From assembly GCA_009829735.1 (NCBI GenBank), contig CM020618.1:8461119-8525118 (forward strand): a stretch of DNA of 64,000 nt. The letters run 5' to 3'. The DNA is from Pyropia yezoensis (lineage: Eukaryota > Rhodophyta > Bangiophyceae > Bangiales > Bangiaceae). The notes below the pieces were generated by a model, which was not told where the DNA came from, did no database searches, and worked only from the letters and a program-made list of their open reading frames with translations. A program made the translations under genes and the position numbers. Shown piece after piece: positions 30,516 through 41,372 of the stretch (its first letter is position 1; every line of letters begins with the position of its first letter).

Positions 30516-32151
30516 TCACGCGGGCGCGCGGTCACCCGGCCCCCCCCCCCCCACCCCCCCCCCCCAGCGGGCGCGGAGCTCCTCCCCCCCCCGGCGGGTG
30601 AGGAGGGCGGCCAGCCCCGCGCCGCCGCCCGCCGCCAGCGCCCGCAGGGCGGCCGCGTCGGCGGCGGCGGCGCGGCGGGTGTCGACCGTAAACGCCGCCG
30701 CCCGGCCGGGGAGGCGCAGCGTCAGGACCGCCGGCAGGGGGGCGGCGGCGGCGGCGGGGGGAGCGGCCTGCGCGGAGGAGGAGAAGGGGGGGGGATGGGG
30801 GGGGGGGTCGTCCCCCGCCATAGACCCGCTGCTGCTGCTGCTGCCACTGCCGCTGCCGCTGCCGCTGCCGCTGCGGTCATTGCGGTCGCTGCGGTCGCTG
30901 CCGTCGCTGCCGTCGGGCGGCGGCGGCGGCACCGCGGCGGTGGCGACATCGGCGGCGGGCGCCGCGGCGGGAATGCCAAACAGGTGGTGCGCGTGCACCA
31001 CGAGGCGGGTGTGGGTGTGGCCACGGAGCAGCAGGAGCGACACGGAGGAGCGCAAGTAGGCAGAGAGGCTGGCCAAGAAGAGCACACTGAGCGTGCCACA
31101 TGCCTGCCGGGTAGAGGGGAGCGGGGCATGGCCACAGGTGGAGGAGGGGCGGGGAGAAGGTGGGGCCGGGCGCACCAGCGTGGGGCCACAGGGACGACGC
31201 ACGCGCGCACCAGCACCGCCCAGGGGTCACGCGGATGCACGAGCAAAAACCAAGCACAGACGGAACGGACAAGAGGCACGTGGTGAATAGGTAGCCCAGC
31301 ATGCCCAGCATCCTCGCACAGAGAACGGTTAGACGAGTGCCACAAGGGCCGACGCTGAAGGCGGGCCGGCTACACCCGCCCCCCTCCCCAACAGCCGCGC
31401 ATGCCGCGCAGCCGCCGTGGTGGGCAACCAACCGCAGAACCAGTCACCCCCACCGCGAACGACAGCGCCCCTACCGCAAACGCCAGCACCCCCACAACAG
31501 CGGCATCCGCAAAAGAGCCACGCGCAGCTGTCCAACGCAATCAGCCGTCCTCGCAGTGCTCCGTGCCCCCGCCCCCCCAGCCCCGTGACCCCGCCCCACC
31601 CGTCCAGACTCCATTCCCCTCTACCACCCCCCAACGTACCCCCATGACGTTGACCGGCACAAGCGCCACCTCCCCCCCCGTCACGGCCGTGTGGACCGCC
31701 GCCGCCGACCAAAACGCCACCTGCCCCACCGCCGCTGCCGACAGGACAACCGGCGCGCCCCCGCCACGGGAGCGGTACAGCACGCGGGTGCTATCGACCG
31801 CCGTCGTTGCGCGATACAGCAGGGGGATGTCTCCGCCGCTGCCGTCAGAGGACGCCGCCGCCGCTAGAGGAGGCGCGTCGCCGGCGGCGGCAGCAGCGGC
31901 GGCGGCAGCGGCAGGAGCGACAGCCGGGGGGGGGGGGGGGCGGCAACAGCGGCCACCCCCGGCGCGGTGGCCGTCGCGGTGCCGCCGATGCTGCCGGTGG
32001 CGGCTGGCTCTTGTGTCGCCGCCGTCGACGGTGCCGCCGCGCCACGACGCGGCGCCGCGGTGGCGCCGCCGCCGCCCGCTGGCCGTGGCTGGCTGCGGGT
32101 GGCAGCGGTGACGGCTGCGGCCGGCCTGAGGAGGCGGCTGGTTGCCAGCAT
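30516..32151 (-). CDS. TMEM223: TMEM223-like mitochondrial inner-membrane protein
   Basis: Two exons: 32151-31640 and 31103-30516, phase 0 (GTACGT donor, GGCAG acceptor). ATG 32151 begins MLATSRLLRPAAAVTAATRS, a typical mitochondrial presequence. After a G15/C15 run (31926-31940) the frame changes and the domain follows: STRVLYRSRGG, then a first membrane segment AAAVGQVAFWSAAAV. Exon 2 starts ACGTLSVLFLASLSAYLRSS, the second segment, followed by VSLLLLRGHTHTRLVVHAHHLFG. This order and the GQxxFW motif match TMEM223, which in animals is linked to mitochondrial respiratory-chain assembly. The C-terminus has a Ser/Asp/Arg repeat (about 30830-30915) and low-complexity sequence, so its exact end is doubtful. 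Recognition is by motif order only. Confidence 0.6.
31926..31940. repeat. G15 homopolymer at the frame break in the TMEM223-like gene
   Basis: Lies between the presequence and the membrane domain, the same relative position as the C50 run in COQ7. Confidence 0.8.
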
Positions 32152-32396
32152 GGCGACGACCAGAGGGATATGGGGACGGGAAGGAAGATGGAAGGAAGGT
32201 GGTTGAGTGGGGAGGCGGCGGGGCAACAGGGTCCCGGCCGATAGGAAAGACGATGCCGGCGGCAAGCGCCGGCAGCATCCAAGCGACGGGGTCGGTGACA
32301 CGGTTCACCACAGCAGGAGACCCCGATGACAGCACTGAGAAGTAGTACCGTTTTTGATAACTATTATTAAGTTTAAACAATCCGCATTTCACATGT

Positions 32397-32470
32397 GCTT
32401 TCGTAGCTCAGTTGGTTAGAGCGCCAGCCTAACATGCTGGAGGTCCCGAGTTCGAGCCTCGGCGAGAGTA
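32397..32470 (+). tRNA. trnV-AAC: tRNA-Val (anticodon AAC)
   Basis: A complete cloverleaf of 74 nt without CCA or intron. The acceptor stem GCTTTCG pairs with CGAGAGT with two G-U pairs. D arm is AGCTCAGTTGGTTAGAGC. Anticodon stem is CCAGC/GCTGG with loop CTAACAT, giving anticodon AAC. T arm is CCGAG-TTCGAGC-CTCGG and the discriminator is A. The A and B boxes for RNA polymerase III are internal. It lies 246 bp upstream of the TMEM223-like start, in an AT-rich stretch. Confidence 0.95.
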
Positions 32471-32599
32471 CGCGGTCTTCGAGAGCAACTTTGGCCTCCT
32501 TCGAGTGAGGTGCCAGCAAGGATCACGTCCTGCCAATTTTGCTCGGTCGTAAGGACATGTTTACATAGGTGGTGCAATCATGCATCCTCTCCAACAGCT

Positions 32600-33177
32600 G
32601 CGCAGCGGGGCTTAAACCGTGTACCTTACAGACGGCCGATTTGACGTGCAACGGCGTGCGCGACCCGTTGCACGTGCACTGCAACGTGGCCACAAGGGCC
32701 CTGGAACGCCCTTTTATTGTGCGTCCCGTAAAAAGTGAACGTGCACGGGTCGTGCAGTGTGGGTTTGATTGGTCCAGTGGCCGACATTTGACATGATCAC
32801 GACACGAGCACGTCCACTTCTTACGGGACGCACTATACTCGTTCATGCACTGCGCGTTTGCCCCGCTGCGGACCCCCCAAGAAGGAGAAGCGCCGGCGAG
32901 ACCCTATTTTTTGTTAGGAACCTGAGAACGACCTTGTCGAGGTGTGTGTGAAAAGTTTTTTTCTCGCCGCCGCATCCCGAGCCAATTCTTGACTTTTGTC
33001 ATCTGGACAATGTCATGAAAAACGTGCAATCGTGCGTGCACGTTGCACGATTTGCGGCCATCTGTTTCATAGAAACGAGAAACGTGTTAGCAATATACAC
33101 CCCCCTGCACCAGATCCCGTGCCATCTTGCATGACCATGCATCCAATATTGCAGTTCTCCCAATTTTGTCCCATGTG
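32600..33177 (+). repeat. dispersed AT-rich repeat, copy 1
   Basis: Shares with copy 2 (53672-54096, inverted) a 28-nt block (32600-32627, 26 of 28 identical), a degenerate block around 33034-33060 (GCGTGCACG..GCACGATTTGCGGC) and a 32-nt identical block (33146-33177, ATATTGCAGTTCTCCC...). The order is the same in both once one copy is reversed. The gene that follows here is the zinc-knuckle ORF; in copy 2 it is the DDE transposase. Confidence 0.7.
32719..32833. repeat. 36-bp inverted repeat (hairpin)
   Basis: Arms 32719-32754 and 32798-32833 are reverse complements at 32 of 36 positions, starting GTGCGTCCCGTA, with a 43-nt spacer. This could be a foldback element or the terminal structure of a small transposon. 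It lies inside the AT-rich leader described separately. Confidence 0.8.
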
Positions 33178-33439
33178 CACAGTGTCATGTGCAAACGTTG
33201 ACTTACCTTTTCAAGCGATAATTTCTGTTTTCGCCAATGGACTTACTATTTCGAAGCATGTTTTGTAGGTTTCGAGCGTACGCAATTGTCATTTGTTAGG
33301 CTTCTGTTTGGGTCGCGACGGCGCTTCACCGGCCGGCGCGACGGCGCTTAACCGGCCGGCGCAGCCATCGCCGTCGCTTCCACCGTCGACCACGCCCGCT
33401 TCCACTATCGTCTCCTTCCTGTTCTCGATTTGCGGGGCG

Positions 33440-34721
33440 ATGTCCGCCGCGGCCAGCTCCGATGAGTCCTCGGACGAATGCCCGAGTCCTGGTGAGTCAC
33501 GCTGTCCCTCTACTATTTTTCAGTGTGATGGATTATGCATCCTGAGATGTGCCGATGCTGATGCTGACTCGCGGAGCAACCTGGTGCCGATTTTTTGATT
33601 TTTTTCTTTGTATGCTTTTTTTGTTTTGATAGCCGGTCTGCGCCTCTCGTGCAGCAACGATCCGTCTTTGCGGGGCATGCCGCTTGCCAGGCCATGACGC
33701 CCGGCGGTGCCCACTCGTCAAGACAGCAGAGTGCTTGTGCGGCTGTGGAAAGGTGACGTGCGCCAAGTGTATGGTTGCCTGAGGCAAGTGCGGCAGAAAG
33801 GGGCACTCTTTTGACACGCTGGTCGCGCCCATGCGCGCAGGCTCTCTCCCTCGCTTTGCGTGCGAGAAGCATGACTCTGCGGAGATGCAGAGCAGGGTGA
33901 GGGCGGCGCTCTCGCTGATGGCGCCTACGATGCGCAAGAAGAGGGAGCTTGCGCAGATGAACAAGCGGCGATTGGCGGCCCTGGTGCCCGCTGCCAACAA
34001 CCACTTTTCTGTGCATGCGCAACAATGTGCCCTCGTGGATGCTGCGGGGCTTGGCGGTGCTGCGGCTTCCACGCATGTGCGGACGGCTGAAGCGGCTGCA
34101 GCAGTGGTGCGGGACGACGGCGCTACCCGGGCTGCGGCACGTACGCTTGGCGCCTTTGTGGCTGACAGTGCCGCTGCAGACTCTGCATCGAGCGCCCAAC
34201 CCCCTCCCGGACCGCTCGGTTTGATCGATTTGACTGGTCCGCGCCAGACCGTGGTGGGGGCGCTGGAGGAGGCCCTGAGCAAGCGCCCTAAGTACTCACC
34301 TGGGACTCGCGGCGCCATGAGTCGGTTGACGAGAGAGGCTGGCCTGCCAGCGGGCGGCGCACGCGGCGCCGTAGAGGAGCTCGGCTCCTCCAACCCGTAC
34401 TTTGGTATGTCAGGCCTCCAACTGAAGCGGGCCGCCCTTCGATACATCCAGATCTCCGAGGGACCTGTCTTGGTGAAGGTCAGGTCGGCGCTGACGGAGT
34501 TTGTGGGGGGCGACCTCCTCTTTAATGGGTGCTCTGTGACCAGCAGACGTTTCTCGTGTTGTGAGGTTTGTACGGCTCTATTAGGCTGTGCCGAGCGCGC
34601 TGATCTGCGCGTTCCTTCTGTAGTTGCTTCTCTTCAGCAGTTTATTGTGGAGGTGAGACTGGGAGAGGAGGCCTTGCGGCCCTGTTTTGCGCCCCTGTCA
34701 TCTCCAGGGAGTAGCACATAA
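33440..34721 (+). pseudogene. zinc-knuckle ORF with one in-frame UGA, probably transposon-derived
   Basis: Exon 1 is 33440-33491 (MSAAASSDESSDECPSP) with a strong GTGAGT donor. An acceptor TGCAG at 33654 joins in phase 1 and gives a CCHC zinc knuckle, CGACRLPGHDARRC, then CLCGCGKVTCAKC. A UGA at 33780-33782 interrupts the frame, which then continues GKCGRKGHSFDTL and runs open to 34721 (about 310 codons more). A helical N-terminal half and a segment ending LRVPSVVASLQQFIVEVRLG are visible. The zinc knuckle, lower GC, and the leader shared with a transposase gene suggest a mobile-element protein. Whether it is dead, read through or misassembled cannot be decided. No family beyond the knuckle is recognised. 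Confidence 0.4.
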
Positions 34722-36550
34722 ACCTCAGCCTCTGACGCGCGCACCTGCATCTCACTCGCGCGCTCCATTGACTCTCTCACACACGCGACCGCGCCGACAG
34801 CAGGAACCGCGGCGGTGGTCGGAGCGGCCGCATTCATGGATCCATCGGAGGTGGGGGGGGCGCCCTTGCTGTGATGGGGGGACATCATGTCGTTACTGCG
34901 GCGGGAGCGCCCTCTCGGCGCCCACGCATCCGTGATTGGCAGCCGCGGCGCCGCGGGTTGACGGCCTTTCACTTCTATCAGTGCTTTCCCCGCAGCTCCA
35001 GCAGGCTGCGTGTTGGTTGATCGTCGAGCTGGGGAGGTGCAGCTCTTTGCGGGCGGCTTTCCTGGGGGCCAACACGGCGCGGGGCGTCGTCTGACCGCTA
35101 CGCTAACCACCGCTGCTATGGAAGCCTCACAATTTTTCTTTCGCTGTGCCCGTACCCCCGTCTGCCGCGGTAGACAGAGCAGAGAGGGCAACGGTACCCG
35201 CACCGTCGTTGGCGGGAGTAACAGCGGCTGTGGGGGCGAAAGCGACCCCGATGGCGAGGGTGGGTCTCTCCTTCTGATAGAGCACGTAGCGACGGACGCT
35301 ACGGCAGTCACCCACCCGGCCGCCGCGCGCACTGAGGCTGCGACGAAGGACAGGTTCGTTGGCGGCGCGGCGCTCCCGGCAGCGATGGGCGGCCGCGGCG
35401 GGACCGTGCTGGTGGCCGGCGCTCAGCCGCCCGTGGTGGGCATCCTGGTGGCGGCGGGCCTGGGTGGTGCTGGCTGTGCTGGCGGGGCGGGGGGAAGGTT
35501 GCTAGGTGGGGGGGGAGGACTGCTCCGTGCTGACCCCCCCGCCTGCGCCTGGTTGGCCCCCGTTACGCTCCCACTTGGACGGGCCAGCGACATCGAGTGA
35601 TACGTGGACGGCCGACGACGTGGCGGGCATCGGCTGGACAACGCGGGGGTCGTGCGGCGGTGCGGAGCACACCGCCGCGCTCTGCGGCATCGGCGGGGCG
35701 GCGGCGGTGGCGGAGGCGGCCGCCGCCGACGGCGACCCAATCGTGGTGAACGCGGACGATCCGGCTGCTCTGGACGGGCGGGGGGCGCAGGACGCTACGA
35801 CGGACGCATTCTCGGCGGCGGCGGACACGCGTGGCGAGGTGGTGGCGGCGGGTGACCAGGAAGCGGCCAGGCTGACGGCCGGCGCCAAGCCAGGCGCAGT
35901 GGGCAGCTTGGTGGGGAGAGGCACTGCGGGTGGTGCCGGCGGCGTTGGGGGGTCGTGGCTGGGTGGGGGGCGCGGATACCGCCCCGTGTGCTCCCCCTCC
36001 GCCGCCACGGCCCGCACCGCCTCGCCCGACGGCTGGGCGGCGCTAGACACAGGCGTAGGAGCGGGCGGCGACGCGAAGGCGGCTGTTGCAGCTGGCCATG
36101 GCGTCGCCGCAGCGGTCGCGACGGTAGGCCCCAGCGAAGCGGAGGTTGCGGGGGTCACCGGGCAGGCTGTATACGCCAACAACTGAGCGAGAGCCGGCCC
36201 CGCGGCGTCGGCTGCGACGGAGGGGCCAAGGGGGGGGCGCAAGCGGCTGGCGGATGGCCGGCCGTGGGGGCCGGGATGGCGTCGGTAGGCTGTGGCGGGG
36301 TGTGCGGGGGGGGCAGCGGCGACGATACGATGCTGGGTCGGGGACTGGGCCCCCCCCCCACCAGCACCCCCACGATCTCCTCAACCGCCGTCGCAGCCGC
36401 CCACAACCACATTGAGAGGGAAACAAATGGCGCCACAGCGACGGCGGTGGTGGCCGCCGCGGCAAGTGGGGGCGAGAAGGTCGCGGCAGCTGGTGGCGCG
36501 CCGGCCACGCTCAGCGTGGCGGCCTCCGCAGGGGCTGGTGGCATTGAAGA
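34722..36550. other. low-complexity region with unresolved open frames
   Basis: Both strands carry long Ala/Pro/Gly/Ser-rich frames: minus 34634-35332, 35502-36242 and 36155-36685; plus 35010-35600, 35506-36186 and 35955-36725. None shows a domain, and I cannot decide which strand is coding. The right end grades into the satellite array. Confidence 0.4.
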
Positions 36551-36559
36551 GGGCGCCGT

Positions 36560-37878
36560 AGATGCCGATGTGCGGCGGGACGGGGAGGGGGGGAGGCATA
36601 ATCCCCCTGGGTGGCCCCCTGGCGCCGCCCCGCGCGCCAACACCGCCCCTGAAGCTCGCGGCGCGACGGCGCACGGCACCGGCACAACCGCGAATACGCA
36701 TTCGGCCGCGGCGGTGGGGCCCTAGTAGCGGCCGACGGCGGTCTAACCCCGGCCGGCCGGCTGCTGGGGGGGGGTGTTGGGGGGGGCCGTGGTTGTGGCA
36801 CGAGCAGGGGGGGGGAAGAGCAAGGAGGCGGGGGATGTTCCCCCCTCCTCCCCCCCCAAGCGGCCCCTGGCACCGCGGCCGCGGCCGCCAATGCCGCGGC
36901 AGGAGACGGCACAGCGGCGGATGCTGTTCCACCGCCGGGTGCCGGTGGGGCGGGGACGGAGGCTGCCGGGTGCGGCCACGCCGCGACACCAGAGATGGGC
37001 GGCGCGGCGAGGGTTGCGGCCGGGCGGCGTCGGGCGGGCGGCGAGGCAGGCGCGGCGGGCGGCGGCGGAGGGGGGGGAGCAACGCTGGGATTGTGGGACC
37101 GATTCCCCCCCGCTTGGCTCTACCTTTGCCACGTTTCTCACCTGGACTTGCCCGCGCCGACGGGGCGGTGGCGTCAGCCGCAGCCGGCGCGGGCGGCGGG
37201 GGCGCAGCCCGCCACCGCCCACGACCCCCGCGGGGGGGCGGCGGACAGCGCCGGAACGACCGCGAGTGCGCATACGGTCGCTGCAGAGCGGCCCCGGTCG
37301 CGGCCGGCGGCGGTATAGCCCCGGCCGGCCGGCTGTTGGTGGGAATGTTCGGGGGGCCTGTGGTTGTGGTATAGGTGAAGGGGCGAAGCGCAAGGAGGCG
37401 GGAGATGTTCCCCCCTCTTCCCCCCCCAAGCGGCCCCTGGCACCGCGGCCGCGGCCGCCAATGCCGCGGCAGGAGACGGGACGGCGGTGGGTACCGTACC
37501 ACCGCCGGGCGCCTGCGGGGCGGGGACGGAGATTGCCGAATGCGGCCACGCCGCGACGCCAGCTGTGGGCGGCGCGGCGAGGGCTGCGGCCGGGCGGCGT
37601 GTGGCGCACGGTGAGGCAGGCGCGGCGGACGGCGGTGGAAGGGGGGGAGCAACGCTGGGATTGTGGGACCGACTCTCCCCCACTCGGCCCCACCTTTGCC
37701 ACGTGTCTCACCTGGACTTGCCCGCGCCGACGGGGCGGTGGCGTCAGCCGCTGCCGGCGTGGGCGGCGGGGGCGCGGCCCGCCCCCGCCCACCGCCCTCG
37801 CGGTGGGACGGCGGACAGCGCCGGCACAACCAGGAGTGCGCAGACGGCCGCGGCAGTGCGGCCGCGGTGGCTGCCGGG
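36560..37878. repeat. satellite array, left part (units of about 570 bp)
   Basis: Using the landmark GGCCGGCCGG, units start near 36751 and 37321, with a further partial unit to the left. Each contains a C/G-rich block with CTGGCACCGCGGCCGCGGCC, an ACGCCGCGACRCCAG block and a CCACGT..CTCACCTGGACTTG block. The third full unit is interrupted at 37878 by the gypsy element. A 534-codon minus frame spans the array but only reflects the repeat. Confidence 0.85.
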
Positions 37879-38417
37879 TGTAGCAGTACTCCCAACCACC
37901 AACCCCGAGTCAGGGAAGGAAGAGGAGTATTGCCGATATCCCAACTTGGGACACCGGAAGCAAGCACCTCCACACAGCCGAACACGGAACTTGCGTGTGG
38001 TGAACGGGTCAGCTCACCAAGGCACGAACAAGATGTGTCGGAGCCAGACGGTGTTTACTTGCTTGGCCAGCCAAGGTGGGCCCTCCCCGCCTTGCTGTCC
38101 CTCCTTATCAACCCTCCTCACACGCTCACACAACCCCTCAAAACACTCAGAAAATGAACCCTCAAACAAACCAATCATATCACTCTACATGCAAAGCACT
38201 CAAAGCGTAGAAATCCGTCTGGCTCCCGTGCAAAAATCCCAAGAAACAAATACCAGCAGCATTACCCTGCTCTAGTATGTCGGAAGTCCTAGTCGAATTT
38301 CCGTCCAGAAGTCAGAAGTTTCACCATCGTGGGTCGGGTGAATTTCGACTTCCGGTCAGGTCCACTTGACCCGAATCTCCAAAGTATTGGTACCGAATTC
38401 CGGCCCAATCTCCCACA
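37879..38417 (-). repeat. 3' LTR of the gypsy element
   Basis: 539 bp, read on the plus strand as TGTAGCAG...CTCCCACA, with TG/CA ends. It is about 98.5% identical by eye to the copy at 46640-47178. Confidence 0.95.
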
Positions 38418-38430
38418 TTTCCCCCTTCTC
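38418..38430 (-). other. polypurine tract of the gypsy element
   Basis: The minus-strand sequence GAGAAGGGGGAAA lies directly before the 3' LTR, where plus-strand DNA synthesis is primed in LTR elements. It confirms the minus orientation. Confidence 0.8.
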
Positions 38431-39326
38431 AAAAGTCCAGCCGTCCCGGTGGACGTCCAATCAGCTGCGAGTCGCAGTGACCGGGAGAGGAGGGTGCAAT
38501 TCCCGAGTCGGGATGCAAAGTACAGTGCATCGCTGGCGTCTAGCGTGCACCAGGGTTACGCCGGGGTTGCACTCGCGTCCGGCGGGGCCCTCCGGGAGAG
38601 GCAGTCCCTCACCGTGGGGTGCGCTCTCTGCCCTAACACTGGGTAGAGGAGCCCCCTCCACGCGAAACAGGTGTGGGGGAAAGTCGTCCCCCACCTGGTC
38701 AGGGTGCTCCACGGGTGGACTCCCGTGTGGGTGGGCCCCCTAACCTGGGTGTCGACGTTCCTCCGCCACACCCCCTGCCCCTCAACTGGAGGAGTAGGGC
38801 GTCGACGTTCTCACTCGGAACGTCGACCTGCACCTGCCCCTTCAGTTGGGGTACGGTTGCTCTCGGGGGGTCGGGTTGTGTCCCCCCCTTAGAGCTCGAT
38901 CCACCCCCAGCTGGCTCTCTGCGGGGTGTTCCTCGCTCCTTTCCCCTCTTCTAGTCAGGGTTGAGGGGTGTGCGCACCTCGAGTTGGGGGTGTTGCACTC
39001 GGTCGCCGGCGGTGGTACTCGGCCGCCGGTGCGGGGTCTTCTCTCCCCTTCGTGTGTGCGGGCGGGTGTGTGTCTTCCCGCCGCTGCTCCCTCGCGTCGG
39101 CGGGTCTGTCTCTTCCCGCCGTGCGGTTTGTGTCGCCGCTTGGGGTGGTGTCTTCCCCCTCTCTGCCCCTGTGTCGGGCGTCTTCGTTGTCGGTGGGGGC
39201 GTGGGTTGTGTCCCCCCCTGTTGTTCAAGGCCCAGGTTGAGTTAACCTGGTGGCGGTCAAGGAGGGGGAGCGGGTCGTATCCCCCCCCCGTGCTCAACCT
39301 CACCGAGTTGGTCAAGGTTATTCAAG

Positions 39327-41244
39327 ATGGCGGGTGAGCCGAGTCGGCCTTTGTCCCCGTCTCCGACGTCTCTGTCGGACAAGCGACGGGCGGGAGAGGA
39401 GGCCCTCGGGACTGAGGAGTCTCTCAGCCGGGGGTCGGCCATGGAGACGACTCGTCCCGGGCGAGGGTCGGAGGCGGCCGCCTCAACCGTCCCCGCCCCA
39501 TCACCTCCTACTGCCCCCTTGGCTGCGGTCCCACCGGGGGATGGGTCTTCCAACCCGGTGGCGGAAGGGGATGTGACTCCCATCCCCCGCCTTCCTGAGT
39601 CGCGGCTGCTACTCCCGCCGCGGCCCCGTCCTCCTATGGGGCCCCGAGCCTGGGCGCCTCCCAAGTCAGTCGGGGAGCTTCCCGACTGCAAGCTCAAGGA
39701 TGTCTACTTGACCATCCCCGAGCCACGGCGGACCGACGTATGGTACCGCCGGACTCGTCGGTACCCCAACCAGGTGACTCTACCTGATGGGGTGGTCTGC
39801 GACCTACCAGCGCTACTCTGCCTGGCGGACGCACCTGAAGTCCAGGCGTCGTCAACCTCCCTCGCCATGGGGTCGGGCGACGTGGAGATCGACGACACCC
39901 ACGCGGTGGTTTCTACCGAGTGGTGTGCTCTTCCTCGTCCCTACCTGGGCGGGGAGGACGCCCACGCCCAACACGGTGTGGTGCGAGAGGAGTTCCGACT
40001 CCGGGGCTCCTCGGGCTTCCTCATCCACGGGTCGCGGGTGGAGTTCACCCACGTACCTCTGGAGGAGCGTGAGCACCAGTACCCTCTTCTCCCAGGGTGG
40101 TGGGAGACAGTGGAGGTACCTTGTGGGTTTCCGGCTCGGATCCCCCTCCTCGTTGCCTACTTTGGCTCCGTGCTACGCTCCAGCTCGGAGGGCAACCGGG
40201 TCTTCACCTACCTCGCCACGCACTGGGTGGTCGTGGTGGCTCGGGGCTGGTACTCCGATGTAGTCCATCGGAGTTACCTGTGGCACCTCCCACCGGCTCT
40301 GGTGGAGGGTATGGAAACCCTTGGCTTCCACTGGTTAGCCTTGGGCGCGGGGGACCTGGCTCCGTTCCTCCTCAAGGGTATGGTCACCCTGCACAATCGA
40401 CTCGATTGGGCGCAGCTGGACCCCTTCCTCCGCCGCAACAAGCGTTCAGAGCCGGGGTCGGAGAGTGAGCCACCCCGGGAGTTCGTCCATGTCACCCATA
40501 CTCTGGTGCAGGGGCAGCTGCTCCTGCGTGAGGGGTTGGGGGACCCTTCCCTTCCCTACGCGGAGGGGGTTACTCCCTCTACGTCGCCCCCCTGGCTCTG
40601 GGTGGGCGACGTCATCGGCGACGACTCGTCGTGGTGCTCATCGAGGAGCCCCTCGAAGCCGCGGGCGAGCTGTGCCGACGTCTTCCCCGCGGGTCGCGAC
40701 TCCGACCTCGGGGGGTGTGGAGCCGACTCAGGCTCCACCCTTCCAGTTCCTCGAACCCTTCCCCGACGTGGCGTTGGGTTCGCTACGGGTCCGAACTCCG
40801 GTCCCGATGCCGATTGCGCGTGGCGTCGGCGAGATGCTTCCCAACTTGGGAGCCATCATGTATGACGCCACGGTGGAGGCCTCACTCGTGGCCTCCCTTG
40901 ACACGTTGGCTTGGGTCACCCGGCGTGTCAGTCACTTCCTCGCGTCGGGCGACTCAGCCACGGCGCGACAGTCATTGGCAGCTGAGGTCACTCGCCTCGC
41001 GGTTGGACACGAGTTTGTCCAACGGCTGCTGTCGACTCAGCAGCAGCTTCCGCGTCACGGAGGGAGTACCTCCGGACATCTTTCTTACGACGGGGATGGG
41101 TCCGCGAGTCGGCGGGCCCCTCCCAGTGCTTCCACTCCGGGGCCCTCCCGAGTGGGTTACGCCCCTCCGCTACCGGCCTACGACCCTGGGGGTTCGTGGT
41201 CGGGCGGTCCCTATAGTGGTGAGGGTGGGCATATGGAACGCTAG
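39327..41244 (+). CDS. antisense ORF carried by the gypsy element, unknown function
   Basis: Opposite in strand to gag-pol and placed between the pol stop and the 3' LTR; it converges on pol with a gap of about 130 bp. It starts MAGEPSRPLSPSPTSLS at 39327 and runs 512 codons. A frame change between about 40600 and 40760 leads into a second open stretch to 41244 that reads FQFLEPFPDVALGSLRVRT and DTLAWVTRRVSHFLASG. Residues 100-380 look like a folded protein (WYRRTRRYPNQVTLPDG, PARIPLLVAYFGSVLR, LGFHWLALGAGDLAPFLLKG). Known parallel: some plant Ty3/gypsy lineages carry antisense ORFs in this position. No family recognised. The single frame change may be a mutation. Confidence 0.55.
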
Positions 41245-41372
41245 AGTCAGCGGTCGAACGACTTGTTCTTTTCTTGGCGAGAAGAGTGGTGTGTGTTCTT
41301 CTCGTTCTGTATTGTGCCATAGTCGGCTTTGTTAGTAGAGAATCTTTGAAGAACCATGGTATGCGTTTGTAC

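Noticed and set aside
33780-33782. UGA as a selenocysteine codon
   Set aside because: No selenoprotein family and no SECIS-like hairpin was recognised; mutation or error is simpler.
36381-37985. A 534-codon minus-strand frame
   Set aside because: It repeats with the satellite unit and extends into the LTR, so it reflects the repeat and not a gene.
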